Shown here in pieces: positions 40,693 through 51,500 of a DNA stretch of 64,000 nucleotides. Source of the DNA: Ophiodon elongatus (taxonomy: Eukaryota; Chordata; Actinopteri; Perciformes; Hexagrammidae); contig JACSYO010000454.1 in assembly GCA_016806645.1 (NCBI GenBank), positions 714,001-778,000 on the forward strand, read 5' to 3'. A model generated the notes under the pieces. It saw only the letters and a program-made list of their open reading frames with translations. It was not told the origin of the DNA and searched no databases. Position 1 is the first letter of the stretch, and each line of letters begins with the position of its first letter. A program made the translations under genes and the position numbers.

Positions 40693-41699
40693 CAACGAAG
40701 AAGAAAGACCCGACAAACTAATGACTATCCCTCAAGAACAGCTAAAAAAGAAGCTGTTGAAAACTTTACTTCAATGTGGACCTTTGTCCTCTTTCAACAA
40801 ACTCACCAACAAAAGGCAGAGAGCCTCCCAATACGTCCCCACAACACAACAACCCCCTACGAAACACTTCGGAGCCTTCTACTCAAACACAAACACGAAC
40901 TCCGGCAGATTAGTGCTGAATTTGCTTGCGGTTTGTCCTGGAAAAGCGGCAGAGAGATCTGCCTCACAACAAATACCAAGAATGCAGTCGTAAGCCGTCT
41001 TTGTTACTGCATGGTCTGTAGATTTGGGATCTTAGAGTGTTACTTTTAGAAAAATTCAACATTCTTCCACACAACCAGGAGGGAAACGAGGAGAAGTATC
41101 CTCTTCCAGAGAAAAGAGAGGTAGAGGAAATGTCGCGGTGGTGCAGAAAGAGATAGGAAGCATCGAAATTGAATGTGAATTTGTAAATGATGCCTGCAGT
41201 AACTCCTTCTGATGGATTTACATATTCACATATTTTGTCGACAGTGTTTTTATTCTCTGTGGCAGGAAATGAGAAAGGAGAAGAGAGGCGGTTTGTGTAT
41301 TGGTGCATACGTGTTTGGACACTTGGATCACTTCAGGGCTTTAATTCATGGAGATGCGAGGTGAACGGTAATTTGTTCTGCATGTCAGCTGCTGACGGCT
41401 GCAGAGGCCCTTTGGCTCGCTCGGCCACATCGCCTCATTCATTAGCCGGCAGGGCGCCGTGATTCACAGCCAACAGGTAAACCAGCAGGTACTGTTGGAG
41501 GCGGAGTGGAGGCAGCTGTATATCGTTCGAGCTCTGCGTCATTTTATTGTCACCAGAAAATGACATCTACTGGAAGTAGACTGCGGCTGGCGGCTTGTGT
41601 GCCACTAAAGAGTTACAGCAGCGGTGTGGGGTGATTCCAACCCCAGGGATGGGTGCGAGAAAGAGCAATATATTTGTAGGATTAATCTCTGTTGGTCAG

Positions 41700-41703
<4 letters not shown>

Positions 41704-41766
<63 letters not shown>

Positions 41767-41767
41767 A
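41704..41767 (+). repeat. (GT)n microsatellite
   Basis: About 32 GT units with one ATAT interruption. A second GT run lies at 41903-41931. Confidence 0.95.
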
Positions 41768-41897
41768 TATTATGCTTTCAAACATGCAACTCTGAACATC
41801 AAAGCTGTAAAACATGTTTTTCTCCAGAGTGAGGAAAATCAGGATGAAGGAGACAGATCCATTGATATGCACTACACTGAAGAGGGATAGATTTGTT

Positions 41898-41932
<35 letters not shown>

Positions 41933-43023
41933 TCCACAGTGATTGCTCTGTGTAGGAAGTAAAGATTACGCCTTCTCTCGCTGTGACCATGATGAAATCC
42001 CACAATGCCAGTCATCACACAGAGATCCTTAATGATGTCCCACCGTGACCACACCCACACACAAGCACATATACACACACAAACACGCACACAAGCACTT
42101 AGATAAGTTGAGGATTTTTTTTTGCTGTCACTTTGCTCATTAGCTCAGTTCAACAATATGGCAGGAACATAAACGGCTTCAACGTTCGATGCTCAACTAC
42201 ATTTACAGGCGAAAAGAATCACGTGGTCGCTGGTTTACTCCTCCTGACAGGGACTCTTGTCTGCAGGATATCAGAGGTTTAAACAAATAACTTGAACATG
42301 GATACACTGCACTAAAGCGTTTGTAACAGATATTCAGGCCAACCACCTTCTTTCACGCTACACTCACGGAGCCAGAGAGAAAGAACAATTGCCTTCTCTA
42401 AAATTAGGACTAGATTAGCTCTTCAGAGTCTTAAAGCTACACAAGGCAGGCTTTTGTGTACAAATACACTCGTCTTATTAGAATGAATTACAAAGCGCAG
42501 TTGCAAAAAGCATCCCATAACACCAAATTGAGACGCTGTTGATTTGTCTCATTTGCCGAGACAAAATTCTTGAGACACAAGGACTCGGTCTTCTCGGTTT
42601 TCTCATCAAATCAGCTCCTAAAAGCAAACAGCTGCTGTATTTTCCTTTTAGCATAAGTCATCATTAAAGACCAAATGTAATGAGCCATTTTACATAAGAT
42701 TTTAAACGTATTTAACAGTGTTCTCCGCAGGTTAGAGCTCTCAGCTTAACTACAAAGGGCGACTTCCATCCTATGATTGCTTGTGGGCAAATCACCAGGG
42801 TTTGGTGCACAAACATAACAGAAGGTAAGATGCTGCACCACAGGCTGACAGACCTCAAATCAGCCCGAGGCACTGATGAAGAATGCGCATTGACCTTTGA
42901 CCCCTGTGGTTACTGACCAATTCCCCTGTAACTATACACTCCCACACATATGGGCACCAATACATATCTGCTCTCTCTCTTTTCTCTTTATCTTATCATA
43001 CAAGAACATCTACTGCAAGATGC

Positions 43024-43025
43024 GC

Positions 43026-43076
<51 letters not shown>
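43024..43076 (+). repeat. (CA)n microsatellite
   Basis: About 26 CA units, 0.8 kb inside entrep2 intron 1. Confidence 0.95.
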
Positions 43077-43078
<2 letters not shown>

Positions 43079-43324
43079 GAGATGGCCCTTTTGCCACAGA
43101 CCTCCCCTCACCCCTGCACTCTGCCCCGCTGCTTCTATAATTAATGGAGAAGCCATGCTCTGGGCAGGAAATAAGGGATGTGTGCATTCATAAATATTTA
43201 CGGAAACCACCATGAAAATTTCACATGAAGAAGAAAAACACATCTCAAACACAACACATCCCACAGTACTAAGAGGAAGGAGCACTGTATAATATTTAAA
43301 ATATCCTCCTCCTTGACATTATCT

Positions 43325-43329
<5 letters not shown>

Positions 43330-43379
<50 letters not shown>
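43330..43379 (+). repeat. (GT)n microsatellite
   Basis: About 25 GT units, about 0.5 kb from the entrep2 exon 1 donor. With the CA tract at 43024-43076 it forms two inverted complementary arms 250 bp apart. Confidence 0.95.
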
Positions 43380-43380
<1 letters not shown>

Positions 43381-43846
43381 TATTACTGATTACCACAGAG
43401 GCTCTGCATCCTCACAACTAATTACTTAAGATTGGCTCCAAAATTCATTCAAAAACCTAATTTTTTCCTTTTCATGGCAATGGCACACCAATTAGTTCAG
43501 CTCTCTACCTGAGATGAAAGAACTTCATGTCTGTGAAATCCAAAAACCAATCAAGCTATATTTCTTAAAAAGCCTATACTCAGTCAGTGACCGCATCAAC
43601 ATTTTATAAAACTGTAAAACATGAGATCAATGAAGTGACAGGTGACAAAAAGCCTATTTTCCCCATTACATGGATGCAAATTAAATAATAACTAACTAAA
43701 TAATATTCCCATCCTATTGCCATAGCGTCTCAATAGAATCATGCTCTTAATATTAGGATACTACACCATGTCCATTATTCTTGAGGAGATGAAAACTTGA
43801 CTCGTGCCATCAAATACAACCAGCATTGTGTAATTGCCGTACTCAC

Positions 43847-44107
43847 AGAGAAACCTGCCCAGAAGGGACACGAGTGCCGGACTCTGGGTGACGTGGTGAG
43901 AGCCAGAGCCGCGAAGCTGACGGCCAGGATGAGACTCCCGAGGACCATCTGAGAGACTCCCAGAGCCAGCATGATCCTCGTCCGGGTCCGGTACTCCCTC
44001 AGCCGGGACAGGCTGCGGGACAGCGACGCGGGGCTCAGGGACCCCGGGCCGCCGATGCCGCCGATGCCGCTGCTTCCGCCGCCGCGGTGCAGCGCGTTCA
44101 CCGGCAT
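43847..44107 (-). CDS. entrep2: entrep2 (fam189a1) exon 1
   Basis: 261 nt, 87 codons, phase 0 out. The protein starts MPVNALHRGGGSSGIGG (Gly/Ser-rich), then SLSRLREYRTRTRIMLALGV SQ, a first membrane segment of about 25 hydrophobic residues ending AALALTT, and RVRHSCPFWAGFS. This is the N-terminus of the FAM189/ENTREP family (four-TM, CD20-like proteins of endosomes; ENTREP1 links ITCH to CXCR4). Its place just 3' of tjp1 on the same strand matches FAM189A1 in tetrapods. Start chosen: the only in-frame ATG, with A at -3. Donor TCT|GTGAGT. The sequence upstream is CpG-rich. Only the first two coding exons lie in the window; the PPxY-type C-terminus is beyond the left edge. Confidence 0.93.
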
Positions 44108-44109
44108 TG

Positions 44110-44154
44110 TCACTGAAGGGTACGACGAACAGTACAGATAAAGGACAATAACAT
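44110..44154 (-). CDS. Upstream ORF in entrep2 leader, 14 codons
   Basis: ATG at 44154, 14 codons (MLLSFICTVRRTLQ), then TGA ending at 44110. The main entrep2 ATG starts at 44107, two bases after this stop. It matters only if the transcript starts above 44154, which is likely but not shown. Confidence 0.55.
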   Translation of the reverse strand: MLLSFICTVRRTLQ

Positions 44155-44869
44155 CCACACACAGCAGAGTCGCTGTGTGTCCGCCCGCAGTGCGCTGGGG
44201 AACGGTCTAACTCGAGGTCAGTGTCCGGTGTGGACGATCTCCATCAATTAAGAGTCGCTCCAATTAGAGACGCGCTGCGACGGACGGGAGGAGAAAAGGT
44301 GAGAAAAGAGCAGGCTGGGACGAAGCGCCAGATGTTGAGCAAAAACACACACACACAGAAACTGGGACGGTTTTCAAGTCGCAATACAGAAAATAGACCT
44401 CTGGAGTTCTCGCCGACTGCTCCGGCAAAAGAGCCCATTCCTCAAAAGTCAAAACGCAAAAAAAAGGCGAAAAGAAAACAAAAGCCGCATCGTCCCGCTG
44501 TCAGCCAGCCTTGCACCATTGTCACGCTGTCATGCTCTCTGCGGGCTCTCCAACTACTCGAAAGCGAGAGACGCAACGTGGTTAAGACGCGTGTATGAAA
44601 GAAAAAGAAAAAGAGAAGGTGCCCTCCTTGAAGATTAAACAGAGAGAAAATGTTGGTATCACACAGAATCTGTAGGGTTTTTTCTTTTTTTTCAAAAAAA
44701 ATCCGCAGTTGTGAGCGAGCAGCGTTTCCTCTGTGTGGGGCACCAGCAGTGATTTCCACAGACGACAGCAGCTCTAACAGCCAGGACAGGAGACGCACAC
44801 TGCGTATTGGAGAGGTGCCACTCTGCGCGTCTTCATGGCGGCGAGCCGCTCGGAGCCTCTCGTACTACG

Positions 44870-44945
44870 ACGGAGGAGGAGGGGGAGGAGAAGGAGGGGG
44901 GATGGAGGAGGAGGAGGAGGAGGAGGAGGAGGGGGGGGGTGGAGG
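44870..44945 (+). repeat. (GGA)n polypurine tract
   Basis: About 75 bp of almost pure G/A, mostly GGA units, with a run of nine or more G. It lies about 0.75 kb upstream of the entrep2 ATG and could form triplex or G-quadruplex DNA. Confidence 0.9.
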
Positions 44946-45077
44946 GCTCGCTACTATCAGGCAACATCAAAAAACCTGCGCGTGATTTGTTACTCGCTGC
45001 TGGTGATGTAAGTGCTGGATGAAAAACGTGGTGCATCATATGGTGGAGCTTATTAGCCTACCAAGAAACGACGTTCC

Positions 45078-45102
45078 TTTTTTTTTTTTTTTTTTTTTTT
45101 TT
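45078..45102 (+). repeat. Poly(T) tract
   Basis: A run of about 25 T between the entrep2 promoter and the hAT-like element. No retrocopy sequence is recognisable beside it. Confidence 0.8.
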
Positions 45103-45422
45103 AAGGAAAGACTGCACATTTTAGATGCGTTTTGTGTTGCGTGAAATTACGGCGTCAGTCTCACAGTTTCGTCATGGGATCAGTTTTAAGTTGAGGTGTT
45201 TTTTTTTTTAATAAAACCAGGTGACTGCATTAACATCAGCACCAGGGCATCATCGACTGCATTGCACTGAACACTGGCTCCGGACCGCGTGTCCTTCCTC
45301 TCAATGCGACACACCTGGAGAGGCGTTTGTCTCCTTGAAATCAGGTTGGCTGCACACCATTAAATACTCAGGAGGAAATGTCCCGACAGGTTGGTGCAAC
45401 CCAGAGGCTTCTGGCTGCTCAC

Positions 45423-45887
45423 CAGTGGTGGGAAGTAACTAAGGGCAGTTTTTCAGTATTGAGTAAAATTTTGAGGTACTTGTACTTTGCTTGAGTACAT
45501 CCCATTTTATGTCACTTTATATTTCTACCCATACTTTGTACTTTCAGATTATTAGTACAAAATCAAAATGTAATAAAGCATTATTATAGATTAAGCTACC
45601 TGGCAGTACATAAGAAAGTATAGCGCCACCTTTACCAGTTGCAACATGAACAACGCTTAAATATACTTAAATAGATACTGATATTATAACCCAGTGATAT
45701 AATATCTTATTCAGGGCCATTCTGCTTAATAAACAGGCCTACTTCTACTTTTGGTACTTTAAATATATTTAGATGGTAATACGTATGTACTTTCACTGAA
45801 GTAAGGTTTTGAATGCAGATAGATTTATTACTTGTAAGTGTATTCTTACTCTTTAGGTAAAAGATCAAAGTGCTTCTTCCATCACTG
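45423..45887 (+). mobile_element. hAT-like non-autonomous element (CAGTGGTGG ends)
   Basis: Left end CAGTGGTGGGAAGTAACTAA; right end CTTCTTCCATCACTG, inverted with a few changes. Inside is GAGGTACTTGTACTTTGCTT, typical of the very common fish family with CAGTGGTGGAAAGTAAC ends. 465 bp, no ORF. No exact 8-bp target duplication found. It sits between tjp1 and entrep2. Confidence 0.75.
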
Positions 45888-46404
45888 GTTGTGATCCGTG
45901 AAAAGGACTCAAAGTCTAATTGTGGACTTTTTTTGTTGTGAGCAGTTTATCCGAGCATTTCTTTCTTCTCAGTTGAACTTAAATGGAATTTAGAGGCTTG
46001 AAGAGATAAAAGTATTTCACAATGGGAATAAGAGAAAAGAGTAAAACATGTGCAACAGCTTTTCCTCTTTAGAGTCCCGACTCCCAGACTGAGAGCCATT
46101 GGTAGCCTACTAATTGTGCACGTTTCATCATAACCATTCATTTCTACCACCTGGGCCGAGACTGGGGAGTTTTCTAAATGCATCTTATGAAAACACACAT
46201 TTTAAAGGAATACTATAGGCTACTTACCATGTCTAGGTCGCAGGGACTAAAACTAAGTGATATATTGAAATTCATTAAAATCACAGCTTAAGGACTTGTG
46301 CAGCACCCAAACAGAGCTCAACTGCACCACCTAGCTGTGAAACCTGAGCCATGGTGCCGTAAGATCCCTTAATGAAAGGATATAGTCACGTAGCACCAAC
46401 AGAG

Positions 46405-46600
46405 CTGAAATAAACAGTCAACTAATTGATTAGCTAGCAACAATTTTGACAAATTAATAATTTTTCAAACAAAAAGGCCCCGACATTCACTGTCCGAAGC
46501 TCCAGAAAGATGAGAATTTGCCATTTTTCTTTGTCTTGTGTGATAGTAAACTGAATATCTTTGAGTTTTTAACTGTCGGTCGGACAAAAATTGCAATTTG
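46405..46600 (+). mobile_element. Degenerate dispersed element just past tjp1
   Basis: Contains GTCAACTAATTGATTAGC, ACATTCACTGTCCGAAGCT, GATAGTAAACTGAATATCTT and GGTCGGACAAA, all features of the same AT-rich fish repeat seen at 50000-50245. It lies immediately downstream of the predicted tjp1 cleavage site. Confidence 0.6.
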
Positions 46601-46730
46601 AATATTTATATGAATTATAATAAAAAAAGAGAAGTTGTGATCATCAGGAGGTAAAAGGCAAGAAAAACAGCAGTCACAATCATAAAACAAACAAACCTCC
46701 CTTTACTTGAGTCTTTACTTTAAAAATGAT

Positions 46731-46740
46731 TTTATTTATT
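46731..46740 (-). terminator. Likely distal poly(A) signal of tjp1
   Basis: Transcript-sense AATAAATAAA holds two overlapping canonical hexamers. About 30-60 nt downstream comes GGTTTGTTTGTTTTATG, a U/GU-rich element typical of a cleavage site. No better signal occurs between here and the entrep2 promoter. Confidence 0.65.
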
Positions 46741-47258
46741 AATACAGTGGTATACTTAAAATTGTGTTGCAGAGGAGAAAAAAAAGTCAGCCACAAGTGA
46801 AGAGCTAATATCCAATTAAAGCCGTGTTATATCTAAAAATAAAATGGTACTGGTGTGCCATACATCATATATTGTCTATTAGTACAAAAATACATTTAAG
46901 GGCACACAATACAGCATCCAGTATCACAAATCAGTGAGGGGGACACTTTGAGAGCACACCCTTTTTAAAAGAACATGTTTTAAATGTATTTTAGCCCAAG
47001 CACTTCCTGATCCTCAAAGAGCCTTAAAAAGAGCTTTTTTTTGTGGCCATAGCGTAGTGTGAATATATCGGTAGAAAAGATGTGATGTGTTGTTGTTAGG
47101 TTACAAGTTCCAAGGCTCGAGGTTATATCCAGAATACAAAGATAACCACGTTCACTGTCTTCCACTTTTTAAAACATGTTTTCTCTAAGTTTTATACAAA
47201 AAAGAAAGACATACAAAAAGTTCATTTACAAACAAAAGAAACAAGGCAATATGCTAGC

Positions 47259-47268
47259 TTTATTTACA
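47259..47268 (-). promoter_or_regulatory. Pumilio site overlapping internal poly(A) hexamer
   Basis: The transcript-sense sequence is TGTAAATAAA. TGTAAATA fits the PUF/Pumilio consensus UGUANAUA, and AATAAA overlaps its 3' end. If used, cleavage here would shorten the 3' UTR by about 0.5 kb. Motif-level evidence only. Confidence 0.4.
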
Positions 47269-47539
47269 GCCACTTCTTTTCTGTTTTTTTTCTTCTTTTT
47301 TTGAGTAATGCATAGCAGATAAAAGAAGAGCATACCTTTGTTATCCTTTATAAATTGTTATTGTGTGCTAGACCCAAGTTCATTTATACAGAGGGTTCAC
47401 AAAAAATGGCAAAACAAATGACATTATACCATAATTTATCATAACTTATTTTGTTTTTCTTAATGAAAAGTGAATAATCTGCAGATAAGGCATCACTGCT
47501 TATTTGTGTGTGAGTGCAAGAGTGCACCGAGAGAAGAAG

Positions 47540-47543
47540 AGAT

Positions 47544-47574
<31 letters not shown>

Positions 47575-47612
47575 GAGAGCGAGAGAGAGAGAGCGAGAAA
47601 GAGAGAGAGCGA
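47540..47612 (+). repeat. GA-rich tract in tjp1 3' UTR
   Basis: Imperfect (GA)n with regular GC interruptions. In transcript sense it is a CU-rich tract that could bind polypyrimidine-tract proteins. Confidence 0.85.
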
Positions 47613-48353
47613 GAAATAGATGCGAGGAAGGAACTGAGGAGGCTACTGGACCTGAGTTAAGAACATGCATAGATCTCCCTCAGGCTGGAAGGAGAGACGC
47701 GTTACTCTGTAAGAAATTAAGCTACAAGATATCACTGAAGGAAAAGGAAGAATACAGGAAGAGCGTCTCTAAAAAGTGTGCTGCTTGGGTTCATGTCCAG
47801 CTCATGTTTAGCCAACTTCATCATCCGATACTCGTCACCGTCACTGGTTTAGTTTAACCTCACTTCTGTCTCAAACCTTCATTAAAATGTCCTCAATGTG
47901 GAAAAAAAAACGTGGAGATACACGTTTGTATCCAGTCCCCTGAACTGAAGAAAATAACAAGATGTTGACTGGTAATCGACTTCACGAGTACAATTTTAGT
48001 AAATCTTCTCTATACTACTATATATACTGTATGCATATATAGCATAAATATACCAACACAGACTTTTGACGCATTTATGCTGCCTCAAAAGCCTCATCTA
48101 TATTCATGTAATAATTACATTAAACATCGCCTTATATATAGTGTCAATCCTCAGTGGCATGGTGCATGCATCCATGGTTTCATTTCACATCAAAACTTCA
48201 AAACGGGGAAAGAGTTTAAAGAACAGCTTGTAACCACCATCAGTGTCTCGCCTTCATCCAAGGGTGCAGTAAACAGCACTGACTGGAGCTTCTTCATACT
48301 CCATTATATGGTGTGTGTGTGTGTGTGAGTGAGTGAGTTTGGAGTGCATCTGT

Positions 48354-48357
<4 letters not shown>

Positions 48358-48409
<52 letters not shown>

Positions 48410-48427
48410 ATGTTTATGTTTATGTTT
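48358..48427 (+). repeat. (TG)n-(TTTATG)n microsatellite in tjp1 3' UTR
   Basis: About 24 TG units (48358-48407) followed by three TTTATG units. In tjp1 transcript sense this is (CATAAA)n-(CA)n about 75 nt after the stop. A shorter TG run lies at 48312-48328. Confidence 0.95.
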
Positions 48428-48499
48428 GTGTGTGTCCATCCTCTTCAGTTTACACCCCATGGTTCCACATTCAGTAACATCACACCTGCTGGTCCGTCC

Positions 48500-48594
48500 T
48501 TAAAAGTGGTCAATGAGCACAGAAACACAGTTGGCTCCCACCAGGTAGTTCGGGTCTCCGGGGAGAGACTTGTTCTGCCAGCTTTTTGGGTCAC
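48500..48594 (-). CDS. tjp1: tjp1 last coding exon and stop
   Basis: 95 coding nt, phase 1 in. It encodes DPKSWQNKSLPGDPNYLVGA then NCVSVLIDHF and TAA (48502-48500), the almost invariant C-terminus of ZO-1. Acceptor TCTCTCCACAG. The exon continues into the 3' UTR to the left. The 3.7-kb intron before it is the largest tjp1 intron visible. Confidence 0.97.
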
Positions 48595-51500
48595 CTGTGG
48601 AGAGACAGATGGCGGCATAGTGAGTGATAACAGCTGCTTTTCTGTGTGCTTATTTCAAGCTGTAATGCATTTCATAAGCACTATACACTTGCAAACTCCT
48701 CTTCACACCACAGCAATCTATTACCAAGTCAAGTCTCATTTTAAAACAGCACTCACTGCAGAGCTTGATTGTATCTATTGTATGTCATCTCATCTAATAT
48801 CACATGGTTTTGTGGCCTATGAAAGCCATTTATTATTTTTATTGAATGTCCCCAGCCTCAGTCACTGGAGGGCTCGAGTGTAATTGCAATTATAAACAGT
48901 GAGGTCTGTGCCAAGAGGAAAGGTCCAGTGATCAATCAGAGTAAGCACAGTCAGCTCGGCAGAGCTCCACTGATACAGTACAGACTATAAATACAGCCTC
49001 CTCCTCAATCTGTAAACTGTCACGCCTGGGCTCAAATCTGGGTGATATGGCGGAGAGGAATGTGACCCGAGGACCATCTCCTGTTCAGTTATGCAAAGTG
49101 AAAGGCAGAGGGAGAAAGCCACACAAAAAGAGATACTTCATATTAAGTTCAGAAGATGTTAGATGTTGCGTCACTCTGCCTTCTTGGCCGTGTCTTAGGT
49201 TTAATAGTAGGCTCATATTATTGGGCTCTCATAACTCCTTCTTTCCTTTTTGGCTGGTTGTTGATCACAGGGCTGGCGGTTTGATCCCCAGCTAAATAAT
49301 ATGTAATGCGATGCTGGTTCATTTTACTTTAGCTGAGAACCGTTAAACCAACTACCTCAGCTATGTTTCCTTTTTGGCTCAACCGTAAAACAAGTAAACT
49401 TGGACAAGAGCTTCCTCCTCGGTGCTGACCGCTGGTGGGGGATTTGCTTGAGACATTCTGGATGCTGGTTCAAGGTAGACCAGAACAATCCACTGCGAGC
49501 CAATGTTTACATTCTTCCCTGGTCATTAACATTTTCTTTCACACACACAGTTAGAGAGTGAGCAGAGACACTAATGAAGTCAAATGTCATTCTTTTTTTC
49601 CTAAAGGACGGCAGTGTGCCGAAACGCTGATCTTCAGAACGTCAAATTAAAATGATATTGCATCTGCGTTTTGAGTGTGTGTGACTTCCCCGTCCTCACA
49701 AGAATAGGTGAGAGTTTTCCTTCAGTTCCTCGGATACGGAAAGCACAGGTCACATGACGGGTTGTCCGAGTGGTAACGGGAGTCAGAGCAGATTTTCTTT
49801 TGGCACTCTTAAATATTTCAATAATAAAACCTAGTGGGAGGTCTGACCTTGTAATTTGGAGTCCAATTTCTGCTCAAATAACATTAATAAAAAATAAAAC
49901 AATCACAACAAACATGATTGCTAAGATGACGTTGAAGGTACCTTGTGGAGTTTTTTTATATTTAAAAATAAACTAATTATGTGCATTGTGTGTATCCTCG
50001 GGCTGAAACTAGCAGTCATTTTCACTAGTTTTGTCCGACCAACGATCCAAAACCCAAATCTATTCAGTTGTAAATGTTATAATCCAGAGTAAAGTAAAGT
50101 AAATCCTCCCCTTTGAGGAGTTGAAATCAGAGAACGTGTCAGCACTTTTGCTTGGAAATTGACTGAAGTGATTCAATTGCCAAAAATAGTTGCTGATTTT
50201 CTGTCCAACGACCAATCTATTAATCAACTAATCATTGCGGCTGAAGAGTATTCTCAAGGTCTAAAACACTTTAAATGCAAGGTTCACAACCTAGAACTTT
50301 TCTGGAGCCGTCGGCCATATCTCATGGCCTTAATGGCTGAATAGACTGATGTGATGGTGAAGGCCAGAAGAAGTGTGAAAGCTCCTGACATTTTCCAGCG
50401 AATTGAGCGATAAGTTGACTGATGAACCCTAAAGCTAAATGTTCAAAGCGTTTCCAGGTGCAAAGCTAAGAATTTTGGAACGTTGCTACCACCAGAGGAT
50501 CAGTGAAATAGCATCAAACAGTCGGCAGCAATGGGGGTGGGGGGGGTGGGGGGGGGCAGGGGGGCCATTACGAGGACACACAAGAGGATGAGTGTGCAAG
50601 TAGAGCACGAGATACAAACAAAACAGGGAGCCTACTTGTCAAAACATTACTCTACAGCTGCAGTAGTGGTCAAAAACTCCACAGGGTACCTTTAAGCGAT
50701 AAATATAATTAGTTGCCGAGCCCTAAAGAACGCCTCGAGGATGAGTTAATTGCATATTTCGATGTCAATGTCTGCCATTTCATTTAGTTCGGTTTTTTAA
50801 TGATTTTTAATGGTTGCGATTTCGGTCTGTAGGTTTTCACGACCATGTAGAGTTTAACACAGCGTACACAGAAGAGAGGCGGTCAGTGAGTTGTAGAGGA
50901 GGAAAAAGGAGAAGCAAAGTGAGAAAAACCAGAGAAGGGACAGGAGGAGGCCAGAGAGCGGCCTTGCCTTACAATAAGAGGATTAGGACTCAGGCCGATA
51001 ATCCTCCCACAATTCAGCAGGACAACGGAGTGAGCTCACATCTCATTCAGCCCTCCAAGTCTCATCCTTAAAATGAGGCTAATTAGCAGCTAATCCTGAC
51101 CACTGCCAAAATTACCACTGTTTTAGAAGCCGTGAGATGTGAAAGGCACAGTGTTAAGAAAGGGGAAAGGAGGAATTAGTTCCTTTGTTCAGTTTTTTTT
51201 TTTTACTTTCTTAGCAGGAGCTCAACTTCTCATTGAGCTTAGGTTATTTCTCAAATGTTTGTTTGCTTAATTACATGATGGACTAAATGATGGCCTACTA
51301 AAAGTATCTCATTTCTGTTCGAAATACATAAGTGATACGTTTCAGTGCTAAACATCAATATGGACTTCAGAAACAGTATTTTGTTTTGTGGTTTTACGGG
51401 AACTTCTTTCATCAGCTGGTCGAGTTAATGATCAAGTGTCATCAGAAAGTTACCTTTTACTGACGGAGGAGTTACAATTATCTGAATTATCGTTTATCTA

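Larger units (their letters stand above)
7060..43846 (-). other. entrep2 intron 1 (36.8 kb)
   Basis: Bounded by the exon 1 donor (43846) and exon 2 acceptor (7060). It holds the elements and microsatellites listed separately; all ORFs inside are short and without recognisable domains. Stretches where I see no identifiable gene or element: 7641-8860, 9402-10540, 13650-15270, 17000-18110, 22946-26640, 28340-29880, 33190-37690 and 37850-39190. A very long first intron is also found in mammalian FAM189A1. Confidence 0.8.
43850..44950 (-). promoter_or_regulatory. CpG-rich promoter and 5' UTR region of entrep2
   Basis: CpG density is clearly higher than in the surrounding AT-rich DNA. There is a CCAAT box in gene sense at 44806-44810 and a YY1-like ATGGCGGC on the plus strand at about 44836-44843. 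No convincing TATA box. The exact start site cannot be read from sequence. Confidence 0.6.
46715..48499 (-). other. tjp1: tjp1 3' UTR (predicted)
   Basis: From the stop codon to the likely cleavage site, about 1.8 kb, similar in size to the mammalian 3' UTR. In transcript sense it carries a long (CA)n tract about 75-140 nt after the stop, a CU-rich tract (47540-47612), an internal AATAAA (47259-47264) overlapping a Pumilio site, and the distal AATAAATAAA. No ORF of note. The extent is inferred from the poly(A) signal only. Confidence 0.65.

Noticed and set aside
44156..44158. Earlier start for entrep2 at 44158
   Set aside because: The codon is GTG, not ATG; the first in-frame ATG is 44107, with A at -3.
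43761..44162. 133-codon minus-strand ORF in another frame over entrep2 exon 1
   Set aside because: Starts at GTG, is Arg/Pro-rich because of GC-rich sequence, and does not match the family; the frame with the CPFWAGFS motif is the real one.
48329..48883. 184-codon plus-strand ORF
   Set aside because: It starts in a TG repeat and runs antisense across the last tjp1 exon; no domain.
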